Shown: positions 30,276 through 43,882 of the stretch, one piece after another
How the letters are laid out: each line of letters begins with the position of its first letter
How positions within the stretch are numbered: the first letter of the stretch is position 1
Source of the DNA: Pseudocitrobacter faecalis
GTDB lineage: Bacteria; Pseudomonadota; Gammaproteobacteria; Enterobacterales; Enterobacteriaceae
Direction of reading: 5' to 3'
Length of the DNA stretch: 64,000 nucleotides
NCBI GenBank assembly: GCA_003315335.1
Contig: QNRL01000011.1
Coordinates: 1 to 64,000, forward strand
The notes under the pieces: generated by a model
Database searches by the model: none
What the model was told of the DNA's origin: nothing
The model's input: only the letters and a program-made list of their open reading frames with translations
Position numbers and translations under genes: made by a program

Positions 30276-30914
30276 GTGAAGCGACTTGCCATTATCACTC
30301 TTTGCCTGCTGCTTCAGGCGTGTTCATCCAGCACAAAAGGGCTGGGAAAATCGTTATGGGATAGCCTGTTCGGCACGCCCGGCGTGCAACTCACCGCGGA
30401 CGATATCCACAATATGCCCTACGCCAGCCAGTACATTCAGCTTAATAACGGCCCGCAGATTTTTGTGGCGCTGGCTTACTCGGAAAACGGTCAGCACAAG
30501 TGGGTCACCCAGGATCAGGCCACGCTGGTCACGCAGCATGGTCGTATCGTCAAAACGCAACTGGCGGGCGATAACCTGCTGGATGTCAATAACCTCGCCA
30601 GCGATCCGCTAGCCAAACCTAATCAGGTGGTGGATGGCGCAAGCTGGACGCGCACGATGGGCTGGACTGAACATCGCCAGGTGCGCTACGCCACCGCGCA
30701 TTCCACCTTCCAATGGGGCGAGCGCGAAACGCTGACGTTAGCCGGCAGCGAGACATCGGTTCGCGTGCTTGAGGAAACGGTGACCACCGAACAAACGACC
30801 TGGCGCAACCGCTTTTGGATAGATGACGAAGGCCAGATTCGACAATCAGAACAATACCTTGGGGCGGGCTATTTCCCGGTGAAAACGACCCTGATCAAGG
30901 CCGCAAAACAATGA
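30276..30914 (+). CDS. yjbF: Lipoprotein YjbF
   Basis: A 212-residue outer membrane lipoprotein: the lipobox LLQAC puts the lipidated Cys near residue 16. It matches E. coli YjbF (DUF2886, GfcB-like), found in polysaccharide export loci. GTG 30276 follows GGAGA by 6 bases; an open frame upstream overlaps the hairpin and lacks a lipoprotein signal. Stop overlaps yjbG start by ATGA. Confidence 0.93.
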   Translation: MKRLAIITLCLLLQACSSSTKGLGKSLWDSLFGTPGVQLTADDIHNMPYASQYIQLNNGPQIFVALAYSENGQHKWVTQDQATLVTQHGRIVKTQLAGDNLLDVNNLASDPLAKPNQVVDGASWTRTMGWTEHRQVRYATAHSTFQWGERETLTLAGSETSVRVLEETVTTEQTTWRNRFWIDDEGQIRQSEQYLGAGYFPVKTTLIKAAKQ

Positions 30915-31648
30915 AAAAAATCACGTTAGTTGCAGGACTTTTCTGCGCCATGACGGGTGGCGTATTCGCAGCAGGCACCGTAGATGTTCATCGTGAAGGT
31001 GAGGCAAAAACGCTCACGTTGACCAATGCTGAGCATCTGGCGGATCTCGTCGCACAGCCGCGCCTCGCCGGAAGCTGGTGGCGCGGTGCGGTGATTGCCG
31101 AACAGCAGGCGACCACGGTTGCTGAAAAACAACATCAGGCATTGCTCACCGCGTTAAGCCGCGCGGCGATGGAGTCGAGTGGAAGCGATGCCGCCGCCAT
31201 TAACGCCTTACGCCAGCAGCTTCAGGCTATCAACGTCACGGGGCGGCAGTTTGTCTCGTTGGACCCGGATGAAGTTCGCATAGGCGAAGGGAAAAATCCG
31301 CCGCTTCAGGGGAAATACAGCCTGTGGGTGGGCAATGAACCCTCGACGATTACGCTTTTCGGTTTGATCAATCGCCCCGGCAAAGTGGCGTTTACGCCCG
31401 GGCGCGATGTCGCCAGCTACCTCAAAGAGGTTGATCGTCTGAGCGGCGGCGAGCGCAGCTACGCGTGGGTAATTTACCCCGATGGCCGCACGCTGAAAGC
31501 GCCTATCGCCTACTGGAACCGACGTCATATTGAGCCGATGCCCGGCAGCATCGTGTTTGTTGGCTTTGCCGATTCACTGTGGACGAAGAAATACGATGAA
31601 CTCAACGTCGCTATTCTTCGCTCCCTGTCGCAGCGGATACCTGATTAA
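30911..31648 (+). CDS. yjbG: Periplasmic protein YjbG (GfcC-like)
   Basis: A 245-residue protein with a signal peptide of about 20 residues ([20 protein letters not shown]). It belongs to the capsule biosynthesis GfcC family and matches E. coli YjbG; the [22 protein letters not shown] segment resembles the SLBB-like ligand folds of polysaccharide export proteins. It overlaps yjbF (ATGA) and yjbH (TAATG), so all three are translationally coupled. Confidence 0.93.
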   Translation: MKKITLVAGLFCAMTGGVFAAGTVDVHREGEAKTLTLTNAEHLADLVAQPRLAGSWWRGAVIAEQQATTVAEKQHQALLTALSRAAMESSGSDAAAINALRQQLQAINVTGRQFVSLDPDEVRIGEGKNPPLQGKYSLWVGNEPSTITLFGLINRPGKVAFTPGRDVASYLKEVDRLSGGERSYAWVIYPDGRTLKAPIAYWNRRHIEPMPGSIVFVGFADSLWTKKYDELNVAILRSLSQRIPD

Positions 31649-33744
31649 TGAAGAAAAAATACCTCTACAGCCTGCTTGCGTTGGGCGTTAGCGCCGCATG
31701 CCATGCCGAAACGTATCCGGCACCCGTTGGCCCTTCGCAGTCTGATTTCGGCGGCGTCGGCCTGCTGCAAACGCCTACCGCGCGAATGGCGCGGGAAGGG
31801 GAAATCAGCCTTAACTATCGCGATAACGATCAATATCGCTACTACTCTGCTTCTGTGCAGCTTTTTCCCTGGCTGGAAACCACGTTACGTTATACCGACG
31901 TGCGCACCAAACAATACAGCAGCGTTGACGCGTTCTCGGGCGATCAAACCTATAAAGATAAAGCCTTCGACCTGAAGCTGCGCCTGTGGGAAGAGAGCTA
32001 CTGGATGCCGCAGGTGTCGGTTGGTGCGCGTGATATCGGCGGTACCGGGCTGTTTGACTCGGAGTACATCGTTGCCAACAAAGCCTGGGGGCCATTCGAC
32101 TTCTCGCTGGGGCTTGGCTGGGGTTATCTCGGCACCAGCGGCAACGCGACCAACCCGTTCTGCTCCTACAGCGATAAATATTGCCACCGCGATAACAGCT
32201 ACCGCGAAGCGGGCTCGATGGACAGCAGCCAGATGTTTCGCGGCCCGGCGGCGTTTTTTGGCGGGGTAGAATATCAAACGCCCTGGCAGCCGCTGCGCTT
32301 GAAACTTGAGTACGAAGGTAATAACTACCAACAGGATTTCGCCGGAAAACTGGACCAGAAAAGCAAGTTTAACGTCGGCGCTATTTATCGGGTTGCGGAT
32401 TGGGCCGACGTTAACCTGAGCTACGAGCGCGGGAATACGGTGATGTTCGGCTTCACTCTGCGCACCAACTTCAACGACCTGCGTCCGTCCTATAACGACA
32501 ACGCGCGACCGACATATCGTCCGCAGCCGCAGGACGCGATTCTGCAACATTCGGTGGTCGCGAATCAGCTTACACTGCTGAAATATAACGCCGGATTTGC
32601 CGATCCGAAGATTCAAACTAAAGGCGATACGCTCTACGTCACCGGTGAGCAGGTGAAATATCGCGACTCGCGCGAAGGCATTGAGCGCGCCAACCGCATT
32701 ATCATGAACGATCTGCCGGAGGGCATTCGCACTATCCGCATCACCGAAAATCGCCTCAACATGCCGCAGGTGACCACGGAAACTAACGTCGCCAGCCTGC
32801 AGCGTCACCTGGAGGGTGAACCGCTCGGCCATGAAACGCCGCTGGAGCAGAAACGTGTCACGCCGATCGTGCCGGAAACCACCGAGCAGGGCTGGTATAT
32901 CGACAAATCGAGCTTCGATTTCCATATCGACCCGGTACTGAGTCAGTCGGTCGGCGGGCCGGAAAGTTTCTACATGTACCAGTTGGGCGTGATGGGCACG
33001 GCGGACTGGTGGGTCACCGACCACCTGCTGACCAGCGGCAGCCTGTTTGCCAACATCGCCAACAACTACGATAAGTTTAACTACACCAATCCGCCGAGCG
33101 ACTCAAAACTGCCGCGCGTGCGTACCCACGTGCGTGAATATGTTGAGAATAACGTCTATGTGAATAACCTGCAGGCCAACTATTTCCAGTATCTGGGGAA
33201 TAATTTCTACGGCCAGGTTTATGGTGGTTACCTGGAAACCATGTTCGGTGGCGCAGGTGTTGAAGCGCTTTATCGCCCGGTAGACAGCAACTGGGCGGTG
33301 GGTATCGACGCCAACTATGTGAAACAGCGTGACTGGCGTAGCGCGCAGGACATGATGAAATTCACCGACTACAGCGTGAAGACAGGGCATCTCACCGCCT
33401 ACTGGACGCCGCCGTTTGCCCAGGACGTGCTGGTGAAAGCCAGCGTCGGCCAGTATCTGGCGGGCGATAAGGGCGGCACGCTCGACATCTCTAAACACTT
33501 CGACAGCGGCGTCGTGGTCGGGGGCTACGCCACCATTACCAACGTTTCCGGCGATGAGTATGGGGAAGGGGAGTTCACCAAAGGCGTGTATGTCTCGGTG
33601 CCGTTGGATCTCTTCTCCTCCGGCGCGACGCGCAGCCGTGCCGCGGTGAACTGGGTACCGTTAACCCGCGATGGCGGCCAGAAGCTGGGGCGCAAGTTTG
33701 ATTTGTATGGGATTACCAGTGATAAGAGCATGAATTTCCGGTAA
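31648..33744 (+). CDS. yjbH: Outer membrane protein YjbH, exopolysaccharide export
   Basis: A 698-residue protein with a signal peptide (about 1-20, ending CHAE) and an N-terminal plus a C-terminal beta-barrel region, as in the YjbH/GfcD family of outer membrane export proteins. It ends in an aromatic residue pattern (DKSMNFR) close to E. coli YjbH. The start overlaps the yjbG stop. Last gene of yjbEFGH; two REP units follow. Confidence 0.93.
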   Translation: MKKKYLYSLLALGVSAACHAETYPAPVGPSQSDFGGVGLLQTPTARMAREGEISLNYRDNDQYRYYSASVQLFPWLETTLRYTDVRTKQYSSVDAFSGDQTYKDKAFDLKLRLWEESYWMPQVSVGARDIGGTGLFDSEYIVANKAWGPFDFSLGLGWGYLGTSGNATNPFCSYSDKYCHRDNSYREAGSMDSSQMFRGPAAFFGGVEYQTPWQPLRLKLEYEGNNYQQDFAGKLDQKSKFNVGAIYRVADWADVNLSYERGNTVMFGFTLRTNFNDLRPSYNDNARPTYRPQPQDAILQHSVVANQLTLLKYNAGFADPKIQTKGDTLYVTGEQVKYRDSREGIERANRIIMNDLPEGIRTIRITENRLNMPQVTTETNVASLQRHLEGEPLGHETPLEQKRVTPIVPETTEQGWYIDKSSFDFHIDPVLSQSVGGPESFYMYQLGVMGTADWWVTDHLLTSGSLFANIANNYDKFNYTNPPSDSKLPRVRTHVREYVENNVYVNNLQANYFQYLGNNFYGQVYGGYLETMFGGAGVEALYRPVDSNWAVGIDANYVKQRDWRSAQDMMKFTDYSVKTGHLTAYWTPPFAQDVLVKASVGQYLAGDKGGTLDISKHFDSGVVVGGYATITNVSGDEYGEGEFTKGVYVSVPLDLFSSGATRSRAAVNWVPLTRDGGQKLGRKFDLYGITSDKSMNFR

Positions 33745-33756
33745 GTGTGCGGTCTG

Positions 33757-33867
33757 TGTGCCGGATGGCGGCGGAAATGCCTTATCCGGCCTACGGGGAT
33801 TTGAAGGTGCGATGCAACGTTTTGACGCGTTCTGTAGGCCGGATAAGGCGGAGCCGCATCCGGCATT
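33757..33867. repeat. REP pair between yjbH and psiE
   Basis: Units at 33757-33796 (TGCCGGATGGCGGCG with GCCTTATCCGGCCTAC) and 33832-33867 (TGTAGGCCGGATAAGGCG with GCCGCATCCGGCA). Confidence 0.86.
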
Positions 33868-33943
33868 GCTCATGTAAAAAATGTAGATCCAGATCACATT
33901 TTTGCGTTATACAAGAGACTCAGCCTGCACAGGAGATGCCGCC

Positions 33944-34354
33944 ATGACATCACTCCCCCGTCCACGTGTCGAGTTTATCTCGACGATCTTACAGACTGTT
34001 CTCAACCTTGGGCTACTCTGCCTTGGCATGATACTGGTCATCTTTCTCGGCAAAGAGACGCTGCACTTAGCCGATGTGCTTTTTGCACCTGAGCGCACCA
34101 GCAAATACGAGCTGGTGGAAGGGCTAGTGGTGTATTTCCTCTATTTCGAATTTATCGCACTGATCGTGAAGTACTTTCAGTCCGGTTTTCACTTTCCGTT
34201 GCGCTACTTTATCTATATCGGGATCACCGCGATTGTGCGTTTGATCATCGTCGATCACACCTCGCCGCTCGACGTGTTGATCTACTCCGGGGCGATCCTG
34301 TTGCTGGTGATCACGCTTTGGTTGTGTAATTCCAAACGTCTGAAACGCGAGTAA
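33944..34354 (+). CDS. psiE: Phosphate-starvation-inducible protein PsiE
   Basis: A 136-residue inner membrane protein matching E. coli PsiE, with four hydrophobic segments at about 15-33, 57-76, 83-103 and 108-127. ATG 33944 follows AGGAG; the upstream frame extension is not supported. In E. coli psiE is controlled by PhoB and CRP; the sequence ATCCAGATCACA upstream at 33888-33899 could be part of a CRP site. The molecular function is unknown. Confidence 0.94.
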   Translation: MTSLPRPRVEFISTILQTVLNLGLLCLGMILVIFLGKETLHLADVLFAPERTSKYELVEGLVVYFLYFEFIALIVKYFQSGFHFPLRYFIYIGITAIVRLIIVDHTSPLDVLIYSGAILLLVITLWLCNSKRLKRE

Positions 34355-34372
34355 GCCTAATGGGATAAGCTC

Positions 34373-34399
34373 AAAAAAAATGGCGCTCCGAAGAGCGCC
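34373..34399 (-). terminator. Terminator of the malEFG operon
   Basis: On the minus strand GGCGCTC-TTCG-GAGCGCC is followed by an A and eight Ts. It lies 72 bases after malG. Confidence 0.92.
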
Positions 34400-34470
34400 A
34401 AACAACAGTCACAAGTTAAATCGAGGATTGCAGTGGCTTTTCCCGTTTCCGGGAGGGTAGAACGAGGGTA

Positions 34471-35361
34471 TTAACCTTTCACACCGCCTGCCGTCAGGCC
34501 ATTGACCAGCCAGCGCTGCGCCAGCAGGAACACGACGGTAATTGGTATGGCGGAGAGTACGGCTGCCGCAGCAAAGTCACCCCACAGGTAGTTTTGCGGG
34601 TTAAGATATTGCTGCATACCAACCGCCAGGGTGTAGCTGTCCACATCACGCAGCAGCAGTGACGCGACCGGAACTTCGGTGATGGCAGCGATAAACGACA
34701 GAATAAATACCACCGCCAGAATCGGTACGGAGAGCGGCAGCAGTACCAGGCGGAAGGCCTGCCACGGTGTTGCGCCATCCAGCGCCGCTGCTTCTTCCAG
34801 CGAGCTATCGATGGTTTCGAAGTAGCCTTTAATCGTCCAGACGTGCAGTGCAATACCGCCTAAGTAAGCGAAGATTACGCCGCCGTGGGTGTTCAGACCG
34901 ATAAACGGAATGTACTGGCCGAGACGGTCAAACAACGCGTACAACGCCACCAGAGAGAGCACTGCCGGGAACATCTGGAAAATCAGCATCCCTTTCAGCA
35001 GGGTCGCTTTACCCGGGAAACGCATACGGGCGAAGGCGTAAGCACAGGTCGTGGAAAGGGTGACGATGCCAATCGCGGTGATGCCCGCAATTTTTACCGA
35101 GTTCCACAACCACAGCAGAACCGGGAAGGGTGGCGGGGTGACGCGGCCATCAGCGTGTTCTACGCTAAAGCCCAGCGCCAGCCGCCAGTGCTCCCAGGAG
35201 ATTTTTTCCGGGATCAGGCTCCCGGTGGCGAAGTTACCTTCGCGCAGTGAAATTGCGATAACCATCAGCAGCGGAAACATGATTGCCGCGATGAAGATCA
35301 GGAGTAACAGGTGCGTGGTGAATAAACGCAGTTTCTGAGATTTCGGTTGTACCATAGCCAT
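34471..35361 (-). CDS. malG: Maltose ABC transporter permease MalG
   Basis: One of the two membrane subunits of the maltose/maltodextrin importer MalFGK2. It has 296 residues as in E. coli, six transmembrane helices, and the EAA loop that docks on MalK ([21 protein letters not shown] near 190-210). Second gene after malF with a 14-base gap; it ends at a terminator. Confidence 0.98.
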   Translation of the reverse strand: MAMVQPKSQKLRLFTTHLLLLIFIAAIMFPLLMVIAISLREGNFATGSLIPEKISWEHWRLALGFSVEHADGRVTPPPFPVLLWLWNSVKIAGITAIGIVTLSTTCAYAFARMRFPGKATLLKGMLIFQMFPAVLSLVALYALFDRLGQYIPFIGLNTHGGVIFAYLGGIALHVWTIKGYFETIDSSLEEAAALDGATPWQAFRLVLLPLSVPILAVVFILSFIAAITEVPVASLLLRDVDSYTLAVGMQQYLNPQNYLWGDFAAAAVLSAIPITVVFLLAQRWLVNGLTAGGVKG

Positions 35362-35375
35362 TGTCGTTATCTCCC

Positions 35376-36920
35376 TTAATCAAACTTCATTCGCGTGGCT
35401 TTCAGGTTCACAATCGCCAGCGCACCCACCAACAGGAAGATAAGCGTAGCAATCGCCGCCGCGAGGCCGAAGTCCTGCCCACCGCCGCCTTCGAACGCGA
35501 TACGGTAGGTATAGCTCACCAGCAGGTCGGTATAACCGGCAGGCGTCGTGGTGCCGAGTCGGTCCGGGCCGCCGTTAGTCAACAGTTGAATCAGAACGAA
35601 GTTGTTAAAGTTAAAGGCGAAGCTTGCGATCATCAGCGGCGTCAGCGGCTTAATCAGCAGCGGCAGCGTAATCTTGAAGAAGTTCTGGAACGGGCCTGCG
35701 CCATCCATTGCCGAGGCTTCATACAGGTCGTCCGGAATGGCTTTCAGCAGGCCCATGCACAGGATCATCATGTAGGGGTAACCAAGCCAGGTGTTAACGA
35801 TGATAATCATCGAACGTGCGGTGGTTGGGTCGCTGAACCAGGCCGGTTTGATCCCGAACAGGGCGCTCAGCATCATGTTGATTTCACCAAAGCTCTGGTT
35901 GAACAAGCCCTTGAAAATCAGAATCGAGATAAAGGAAGGCACGGCGTAGGGCAGAATCAGCAGCACGCGGTAAATCGCTTTGCCTTTCAGGGCTTCCCAC
36001 TGCACCAGGCACGCCAGTACCATGCCGACGGCAACGGTCAGGATGACGGTCAGTACGGAGAAGACAATCGTCCAGATGAAAATCGCGAAGAACGGCTTCT
36101 GAATCCCTTCGTCGGTGAAGACGCGGGTGAAGTTATCCCAGCCGATGGTCACGGTGTAGCCTGGGCTCAGTTTTTCGCCGGTCAGGTTCCCCGCCGCATC
36201 CACAGCCTGATAAAAGCCGGCATCGTTGTTTGGCAGGTACTTCACGCCGGTTTGGTTGTTGGTCAGCTCGTCGTTGGCACCCAGCGTGTACAGCGCGCGG
36301 GTACCGGAGAACTGACGCAGCGAACTCATCACCACTTTGCTTTCGTCTGGCAGAACAGCCGTTAACTGGTTCAGCGCCTGACGATTTTGGGTAATCACGC
36401 GCAGCGCCGCACGCTCGCCTTCCGGCAGGGCGTCAGTCTCTTTCAGTGTAATTTTTTGCTCGCCGCCAAATTTAAAGGCGTCGGAGAGGTAATTCTTGCC
36501 ACTTTCACCGTCAGTCAGTGCCAGTTGCCACTCATCACCTGCCGGGAAAAGCGTGAAGTTGTAAGACTTACCCGCCTGATAAGAGCGGTCCATCAGCACC
36601 TGCTGTGCACGTTCAAAGGTGAGCTGGTTGGTGCTGCTGTAGTTGGTGAAGGCGATGGCAATGGTACAAATCAGGGGGAACAGAACGAACAGCCCCATCC
36701 CGGCCATGCCCGGATAAACATAGCGCCAGGCGTAGGTTTTACGGTTGGCGAAAATATAGAGGCCAGCTGAGCTTAAAATCAGCGTCATGATGGCGAACAG
36801 GTACTCCCCTTGTGCGTACATTAAAACTACAAGGTAACCCACCAGCAGGCCCAGCAGACCGATCGCTGACCACTTCAGCGCGTCACTTTGCCACCAATGT
36901 TTCTTTTTAATGACATCCAT
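35376..36920 (-). CDS. malF: Maltose ABC transporter permease MalF
   Basis: The larger membrane subunit of MalFGK2, 514 residues as in E. coli. Helices 1-3 are followed by the long periplasmic P2 domain (about 93-275) that contacts MalE; the EAA loop is [21 protein letters not shown] near 401-421. It lies between malE and malG, 124 bases after malE across a repeat hairpin that probably lowers its expression. Confidence 0.98.
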   Translation of the reverse strand: MDVIKKKHWWQSDALKWSAIGLLGLLVGYLVVLMYAQGEYLFAIMTLILSSAGLYIFANRKTYAWRYVYPGMAGMGLFVLFPLICTIAIAFTNYSSTNQLTFERAQQVLMDRSYQAGKSYNFTLFPAGDEWQLALTDGESGKNYLSDAFKFGGEQKITLKETDALPEGERAALRVITQNRQALNQLTAVLPDESKVVMSSLRQFSGTRALYTLGANDELTNNQTGVKYLPNNDAGFYQAVDAAGNLTGEKLSPGYTVTIGWDNFTRVFTDEGIQKPFFAIFIWTIVFSVLTVILTVAVGMVLACLVQWEALKGKAIYRVLLILPYAVPSFISILIFKGLFNQSFGEINMMLSALFGIKPAWFSDPTTARSMIIIVNTWLGYPYMMILCMGLLKAIPDDLYEASAMDGAGPFQNFFKITLPLLIKPLTPLMIASFAFNFNNFVLIQLLTNGGPDRLGTTTPAGYTDLLVSYTYRIAFEGGGGQDFGLAAAIATLIFLLVGALAIVNLKATRMKFD

Positions 36921-36950
36921 GGGGATCTTCCTCTACAACGATTGATCTTT

Positions 36951-37036
36951 TCTCCCTCTCCTGGGGGAGAGGGCCGGGGTGAGGGCGAACTTTTAACACA
37001 ACCCTCACCCTAACCCTCTCCCTGAGGGAGAGGGGA
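36951..37036. repeat. Large imperfect inverted repeat between malE and malF
   Basis: Arms CCCTCTCCTGGGGGAGAGGG and ACCCTCTCCCTGAGGGAGAG, each a hairpin in itself, flank GGGGTGAGGGC and CCCTCACCC, which pair across the middle. The whole can fold as one long stem. It sits where E. coli has REP sequences that stabilise malE mRNA. Similar sequences recur in other enterobacterial genomes. Confidence 0.85.
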
Positions 37037-37044
37037 TAAAAGCA

Positions 37045-38607
<1,563 letters not shown>

Positions 38608-39717
38608 ATGGCAAACGTACAACTGCGAAATGTAACGAAAGCCTGGGGCGACGTGGTGGTATCGAAAGATATCAACCTGGATATCCAGGAAGGGGAGTTC
38701 GTGGTGTTTGTTGGGCCGTCGGGCTGTGGCAAATCTACACTGCTTCGCATGATCGCCGGGCTTGAGACGATTACCAGCGGCGACCTCTATATCGGGGAAA
38801 CCCGGATGAACGACATCCCGCCTGCGGAGCGCGGTGTGGGCATGGTGTTCCAGTCTTATGCGTTGTATCCGCATCTCTCTGTTGCCGAAAACATGTCCTT
38901 CGGCCTGAAACTGGCTGGCGCGAAAAAAGAGGTCATTAACCAGCGCGTCAATCAGGTTGCCGAAGTATTGCAACTGGCACACCTGTTAGAGCGCAAACCG
39001 AAAGCGCTTTCCGGTGGTCAGCGTCAGCGTGTGGCGATTGGCCGTACGCTGGTGGCGGAACCGAATGTGTTCCTGCTTGATGAACCGCTTTCCAACCTGG
39101 ATGCCGCACTGCGCGTGCAGATGCGTATTGAAATTTCCCGCCTGCACAAACGTCTGGGCCGCACGATGATTTACGTCACCCACGATCAGGTCGAAGCGAT
39201 GACGCTCGCCGACAAGATTGTGGTGCTCGATGCAGGCCGTGTCGCGCAGGTCGGTAAACCGCTTGAACTCTATCACTACCCGGCCGACCGCTTCGTCGCG
39301 GGCTTTATCGGCTCGCCGAAAATGAACTTCCTGCCAGTGAAGGTCACGGCAACGGCGATTGACCAGGTGCAGGTTGAGCTGCCAAACCGTCAACAGGTTT
39401 GGCTGCCGGTAGAAAGTAACAATGTCCAGGTCGGTGCCAATATGTCACTGGGTATTCGCCCTGAACATCTGCTGCCCAGCGACATCGCTGATGTCACCCT
39501 GGAAGGCGAAGTCCACGTAGTGGAACAGCTCGGTCACGAAACGCAAATTCATATCCAGATCCCCGCCATCCATCAGAACCTGGTCTATCGCCAGAATGAT
39601 GTGGTGTTAGTAGAAGAGGGAGCCACATTCGCTATTGGCTTGCCACCAGAGCGCTGCCACCTGTTCCGTGAGGATGGCACCGCATGTCGTCGGTTGCATA
39701 AAGAGCCCGGCGTTTGA
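38608..39717 (+). CDS. malK: Maltose ABC transporter ATPase MalK
   Basis: ATPase subunit of MalFGK2, also a repressor of MalT when idle. Walker [10 protein letters not shown] near 36-44, signature [12 protein letters not shown] near 134-145, Walker B VFLLDEP near 153-159, and the H-loop THDQ near 191. The regulatory domain occupies about 236-369. It has 369 residues, two fewer than E. coli, lost in the linker before NRQQVWLP. First gene of malK-lamB-malM. Confidence 0.98.
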   Translation: MANVQLRNVTKAWGDVVVSKDINLDIQEGEFVVFVGPSGCGKSTLLRMIAGLETITSGDLYIGETRMNDIPPAERGVGMVFQSYALYPHLSVAENMSFGLKLAGAKKEVINQRVNQVAEVLQLAHLLERKPKALSGGQRQRVAIGRTLVAEPNVFLLDEPLSNLDAALRVQMRIEISRLHKRLGRTMIYVTHDQVEAMTLADKIVVLDAGRVAQVGKPLELYHYPADRFVAGFIGSPKMNFLPVKVTATAIDQVQVELPNRQQVWLPVESNNVQVGANMSLGIRPEHLLPSDIADVTLEGEVHVVEQLGHETQIHIQIPAIHQNLVYRQNDVVLVEEGATFAIGLPPERCHLFREDGTACRRLHKEPGV

Positions 39718-39726
39718 TTCCCATAA

Positions 39727-41151
<1,425 letters not shown>

Positions 41152-41180
41152 TCGTCGATTAACCCAATGTAATGCCTAAA

Positions 41181-41206
41181 AGAGGGGCGTAAGCCCCTCT
41201 CTCTTT
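41181..41206 (+). terminator. Hairpin between lamB and malM
   Basis: AGAGGGGC pairs with GCCCCTCT around GTAA, followed by CTCTTT. It likely ends most lamB transcripts and lowers malM expression. Confidence 0.85.
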
Positions 41207-41262
41207 AAGCGCAGCGCGCTATTGCCTGGCGAGCGCTGAGCTCTGTATCTGAGGTAATAACA

Positions 41263-42204
41263 ATGAAAATGAAGAAAAGTCTCGTCGCTCTCAGCCTCTG
41301 CGCAGGCCTTCTGGCAAGCGTACCGGCAGTCACCTTTGCAGATGTAAACTATGTGCCGCAGAACACTTCTGCCGCACCAACGATTCCGACCGCTGCGTTA
41401 CAGCAACTGACCTGGACGCCGGTGGATCAATCTAAAGTTCAGACCACCACGCTTTCCACGGGGGGGCAGAGCCTGAATGTGCCTGGCATCAGCGGCCCGG
41501 TTGCGGCCTACAGCGTGCCGGCTAACATTGGCGAACTCACCCTTACACTCAGCAGTGAAGTGAATAAACAAACCAGCGTATTTGCGCCGAACGTTCTGAT
41601 TCTTGATCAGAACATGACGCCATCGGCGTTCTTCCCGTCAAGCTATTTCACCTATCAGGAGCCGGGCGTGATGAGCGCTGACCGTCTTGAAGGCGTAATG
41701 CGTCTAACGCCTGCGCTGGGTCAGCAGAAACTGTACGTGCTGGTGTTCACGACCGAAAAAGACCTGCAACAAACCACCAAATTACTGGATCCGGCTAAGT
41801 CCTATGCGAAAGGCGTGGGTAACGCGATTCCCGATATCCCGGATCCGATTGCCCGTCATATCACTGATGGCACGCTGAAACTGAAGGTAAAAACAAACAG
41901 CACTTCCAGCGTCCTGGTTGGCCCGCTGTTTGGCTCTTCAGGCCCGGCACCTGTCACGGTGGGTAACACTGCTGCACCGGCTTACGCAGCTCCTGCCGCC
42001 GCAGCCGCCGCACCTGCGCCAGCACCGGTGAAGAAAAGTGAACCGATGCTGAATGACACCGAATCTTACTTCAACAAAGCCATTAAACAGGCAGTTGCGA
42101 GTGGTGATGTAGATAAAGCGTTGAAACTGCTGGATGAAGCTGAGCGCCTCGGCTCTACCTCTGCGAGATCCACCTTTATCAGCGCTGTAAAAGGCAAGGG
42201 GTAA
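41263..42204 (+). CDS. malM: Maltose operon periplasmic protein MalM
   Basis: A 313-residue exported protein; the signal peptide ends TFADVNY near residue 27. It matches E. coli MalM (306 residues); the difference is an Ala/Pro-rich linker (PAYAAPAAAAAAPAPAPVK, about 240-258) that is longer here. Function in maltose metabolism is unknown. ATG follows GAGGTAATAACA. Last gene of the malK operon. Confidence 0.96.
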   Translation: MKMKKSLVALSLCAGLLASVPAVTFADVNYVPQNTSAAPTIPTAALQQLTWTPVDQSKVQTTTLSTGGQSLNVPGISGPVAAYSVPANIGELTLTLSSEVNKQTSVFAPNVLILDQNMTPSAFFPSSYFTYQEPGVMSADRLEGVMRLTPALGQQKLYVLVFTTEKDLQQTTKLLDPAKSYAKGVGNAIPDIPDPIARHITDGTLKLKVKTNSTSSVLVGPLFGSSGPAPVTVGNTAAPAYAAPAAAAAAPAPAPVKKSEPMLNDTESYFNKAIKQAVASGDVDKALKLLDEAERLGSTSARSTFISAVKGKG

Positions 42205-42244
42205 TAACATCCCCACAGCGCTGATGTTTAGGCTATGCCTTTCG

Positions 42245-42272
42245 GTGCGCCCCTCGGGGCGCACTTTTTTTT
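42245..42272 (+). terminator. Intrinsic terminator after malM
   Basis: GTGCGCCCC pairs with GGGGCGCAC, followed by an eight-T run. Confidence 0.93.
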
Positions 42273-42393
42273 CAGTTGTGCACCATGCTGTTGCATAACT
42301 GTTGCGCCAATGATCGTATTTAGCCATTACTGCACTCCCGCCCGCCACAATCTGCGATACAATAGCGTCACTTTATGTACAGGAGAGTCAGGC

Positions 42394-42888
42394 ATGACGC
42401 ATCCCGCACTGACGCAACTGCGTGCGCTAAACTATTTTGACGCCATTCCCTCGCTCGACGCTGAACAACTCGACTGGCTGCTGCTGGAAGATTCCATGAC
42501 CAAACGGTTCGAACAATATGGTGTGGTCAGCGTCACACTGATTGACGAAGGGTTTGTCACCCGCGATGCTATAGCGGAAGAGTTACCGTTGTTGCCCGAC
42601 GAGCAACGCTACTGGCTACGAGAAATATTGCTGTGTGTGGACGGCGAGCCCTGGCTTGCCGGGCGCACCGTGGTACCCGAATCGACGCTGAGCGGCCCGG
42701 AACTGGCGCTGCAACAGCTTGGTAAGACGCCGCTGGGTCGTTACCTGTTTACGTCTTCCATGCTCACGCGTGATTTTATTGAGATAGGTTGCCATGCAGA
42801 CCTCTGGGGGCGTCGTTCCCGCCTCCGGTTGAGTGGGAAACCGCTGCTCCTGACAGAGCTGTTTCTGCCTGCATCGCCGTTGTACTAA
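42394..42888 (+). CDS. ubiC: Chorismate lyase
   Basis: UbiC removes pyruvate from chorismate to give 4-hydroxybenzoate, the first step of ubiquinone synthesis. 164 residues, close to E. coli (165). Conserved active-site segments are [17 protein letters not shown] and TRDFIEIG, with the C-terminal [17 protein letters not shown] 42394 follows AGGAG; the open frame upstream crosses the malM terminator and is not coding. Followed by ubiA after 12 bases. Confidence 0.96.
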   Translation: MTHPALTQLRALNYFDAIPSLDAEQLDWLLLEDSMTKRFEQYGVVSVTLIDEGFVTRDAIAEELPLLPDEQRYWLREILLCVDGEPWLAGRTVVPESTLSGPELALQQLGKTPLGRYLFTSSMLTRDFIEIGCHADLWGRRSRLRLSGKPLLLTELFLPASPLY

Positions 42889-42900
42889 GAGGAAGAGAAA

Positions 42901-43773
42901 ATGGAGTGGAGTCTGACGCAGAATAAGCTGCTGGCATTTCATCGCCTGATGCGCACCGACAAACCGATTGGTGCCTTGCTGCTGCTGTGGCCGACCTTGT
43001 GGGCGTTATGGGTTGCCGCGCCCGGCGTACCACCGTTGTGGATTCTGGCGGTGTTTGTCGCGGGCGTCTGGCTGATGCGCGCCGCTGGTTGCGTGGTGAA
43101 TGACTATGCTGACCGCAAATTTGATGGTCATGTAAAACGTACCGCCAATCGCCCGTTACCGAGCGGTGCGGTGACGGAAAAAGAGGCGCGGACACTGTTT
43201 GCCGTGCTGGTTCTTCTGTCGTTCCTGCTGGTGCTGACGCTCAATACCATGACCATTCTGCTTTCGGTCGCGGGACTGGCGCTGGCGTGGGTTTATCCGT
43301 TTATGAAGCGCTACACCCATCTGCCGCAGGTGGTGCTGGGTGCCGCGTTCGGCTGGTCAATTCCGATGGCATTTGCCGCCGTCAGTGAATCACTGCCGCT
43401 GAGCTGCTGGTTGATGCTGCTGGCGAACATCCTTTGGGCCGTGGCGTATGACACGCAATATGCGATGGTTGACCGTGACGATGACGTGAAAATCGGCGTG
43501 AAATCGACGGCGATTCTGTTTGGTCAGTACGACCGCTTAATTATCGGTATTTTGCAGATTGGCGTGCTGGTATTGATGGCGGCGATTGGCTATCTGAACG
43601 GGCTTAACTGGGAGTTCTACTGGTCTATTTTCATTGCGGGCGCGCTGTTTGCGTACCAGCAGAAGCTGATTCAACACCGGGAACGCGCGGCCTGTTTCCA
43701 GGCATTTATGAACAATAACTACGTTGGGCTGGTGCTGTTTATCGGTCTGGCGATGAGTTACTGGCACTTCTAA
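42901..43773 (+). CDS. ubiA: 4-Hydroxybenzoate octaprenyltransferase
   Basis: UbiA attaches the polyprenyl chain to 4-hydroxybenzoate in the inner membrane. 290 residues as in E. coli. The two Asp-rich motifs are present, [19 protein letters not shown] near 68-86 and [19 protein letters not shown] near 184-202. Seven to nine transmembrane helices. Ribosome site AAGAGG. Second gene of ubiCA. Confidence 0.98.
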   Translation: MEWSLTQNKLLAFHRLMRTDKPIGALLLLWPTLWALWVAAPGVPPLWILAVFVAGVWLMRAAGCVVNDYADRKFDGHVKRTANRPLPSGAVTEKEARTLFAVLVLLSFLLVLTLNTMTILLSVAGLALAWVYPFMKRYTHLPQVVLGAAFGWSIPMAFAAVSESLPLSCWLMLLANILWAVAYDTQYAMVDRDDDVKIGVKSTAILFGQYDRLIIGILQIGVLVLMAAIGYLNGLNWEFYWSIFIAGALFAYQQKLIQHRERAACFQAFMNNNYVGLVLFIGLAMSYWHF

Positions 43774-43781
43774 AAGCGAAA

Positions 43782-43807
43782 AAGCCGGATTTTCATCCGG
43801 CTTTTTT
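43782..43807 (+). terminator. Terminator after ubiA
   Basis: AAGCCGGAT pairs with ATCCGGCTT around TTTC, with a T run. The minus strand also ends in TTTCGCTTTT, so it could act both ways. Confidence 0.93.
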
Positions 43808-43810
43808 ATG

Positions 43811-43882
43811 GCGGGGGCGCTACGCTTGCCCGCCCTACAAGCTTCGAACCCGTAGGCCTGATAAGCGAAGCGCCATCAGGCG
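43811..43882. repeat. REP pair overlapping the 3' end of plsB
   Basis: Units at 43811-43838 (GCGGGGGCGCTACGC with GCTTGCCCGCCCTAC) and 43851-43882 (CGTAGGCCTGATAAGCG with GCGCCATCAGGCG). The second contains the plsB stop codon. Confidence 0.85.

Noticed and set aside
31885-33024. Long minus-strand open frame (379 codons) opposite yjbH
   Set aside because: It lies wholly inside yjbH, has no ribosome site or family features, and arises from the codon bias of the true gene.
35361-36365. Plus-strand open frame (334 codons) opposite malF
   Set aside because: Gln/Arg/His-rich translation typical of an antisense shadow; malF is certain.
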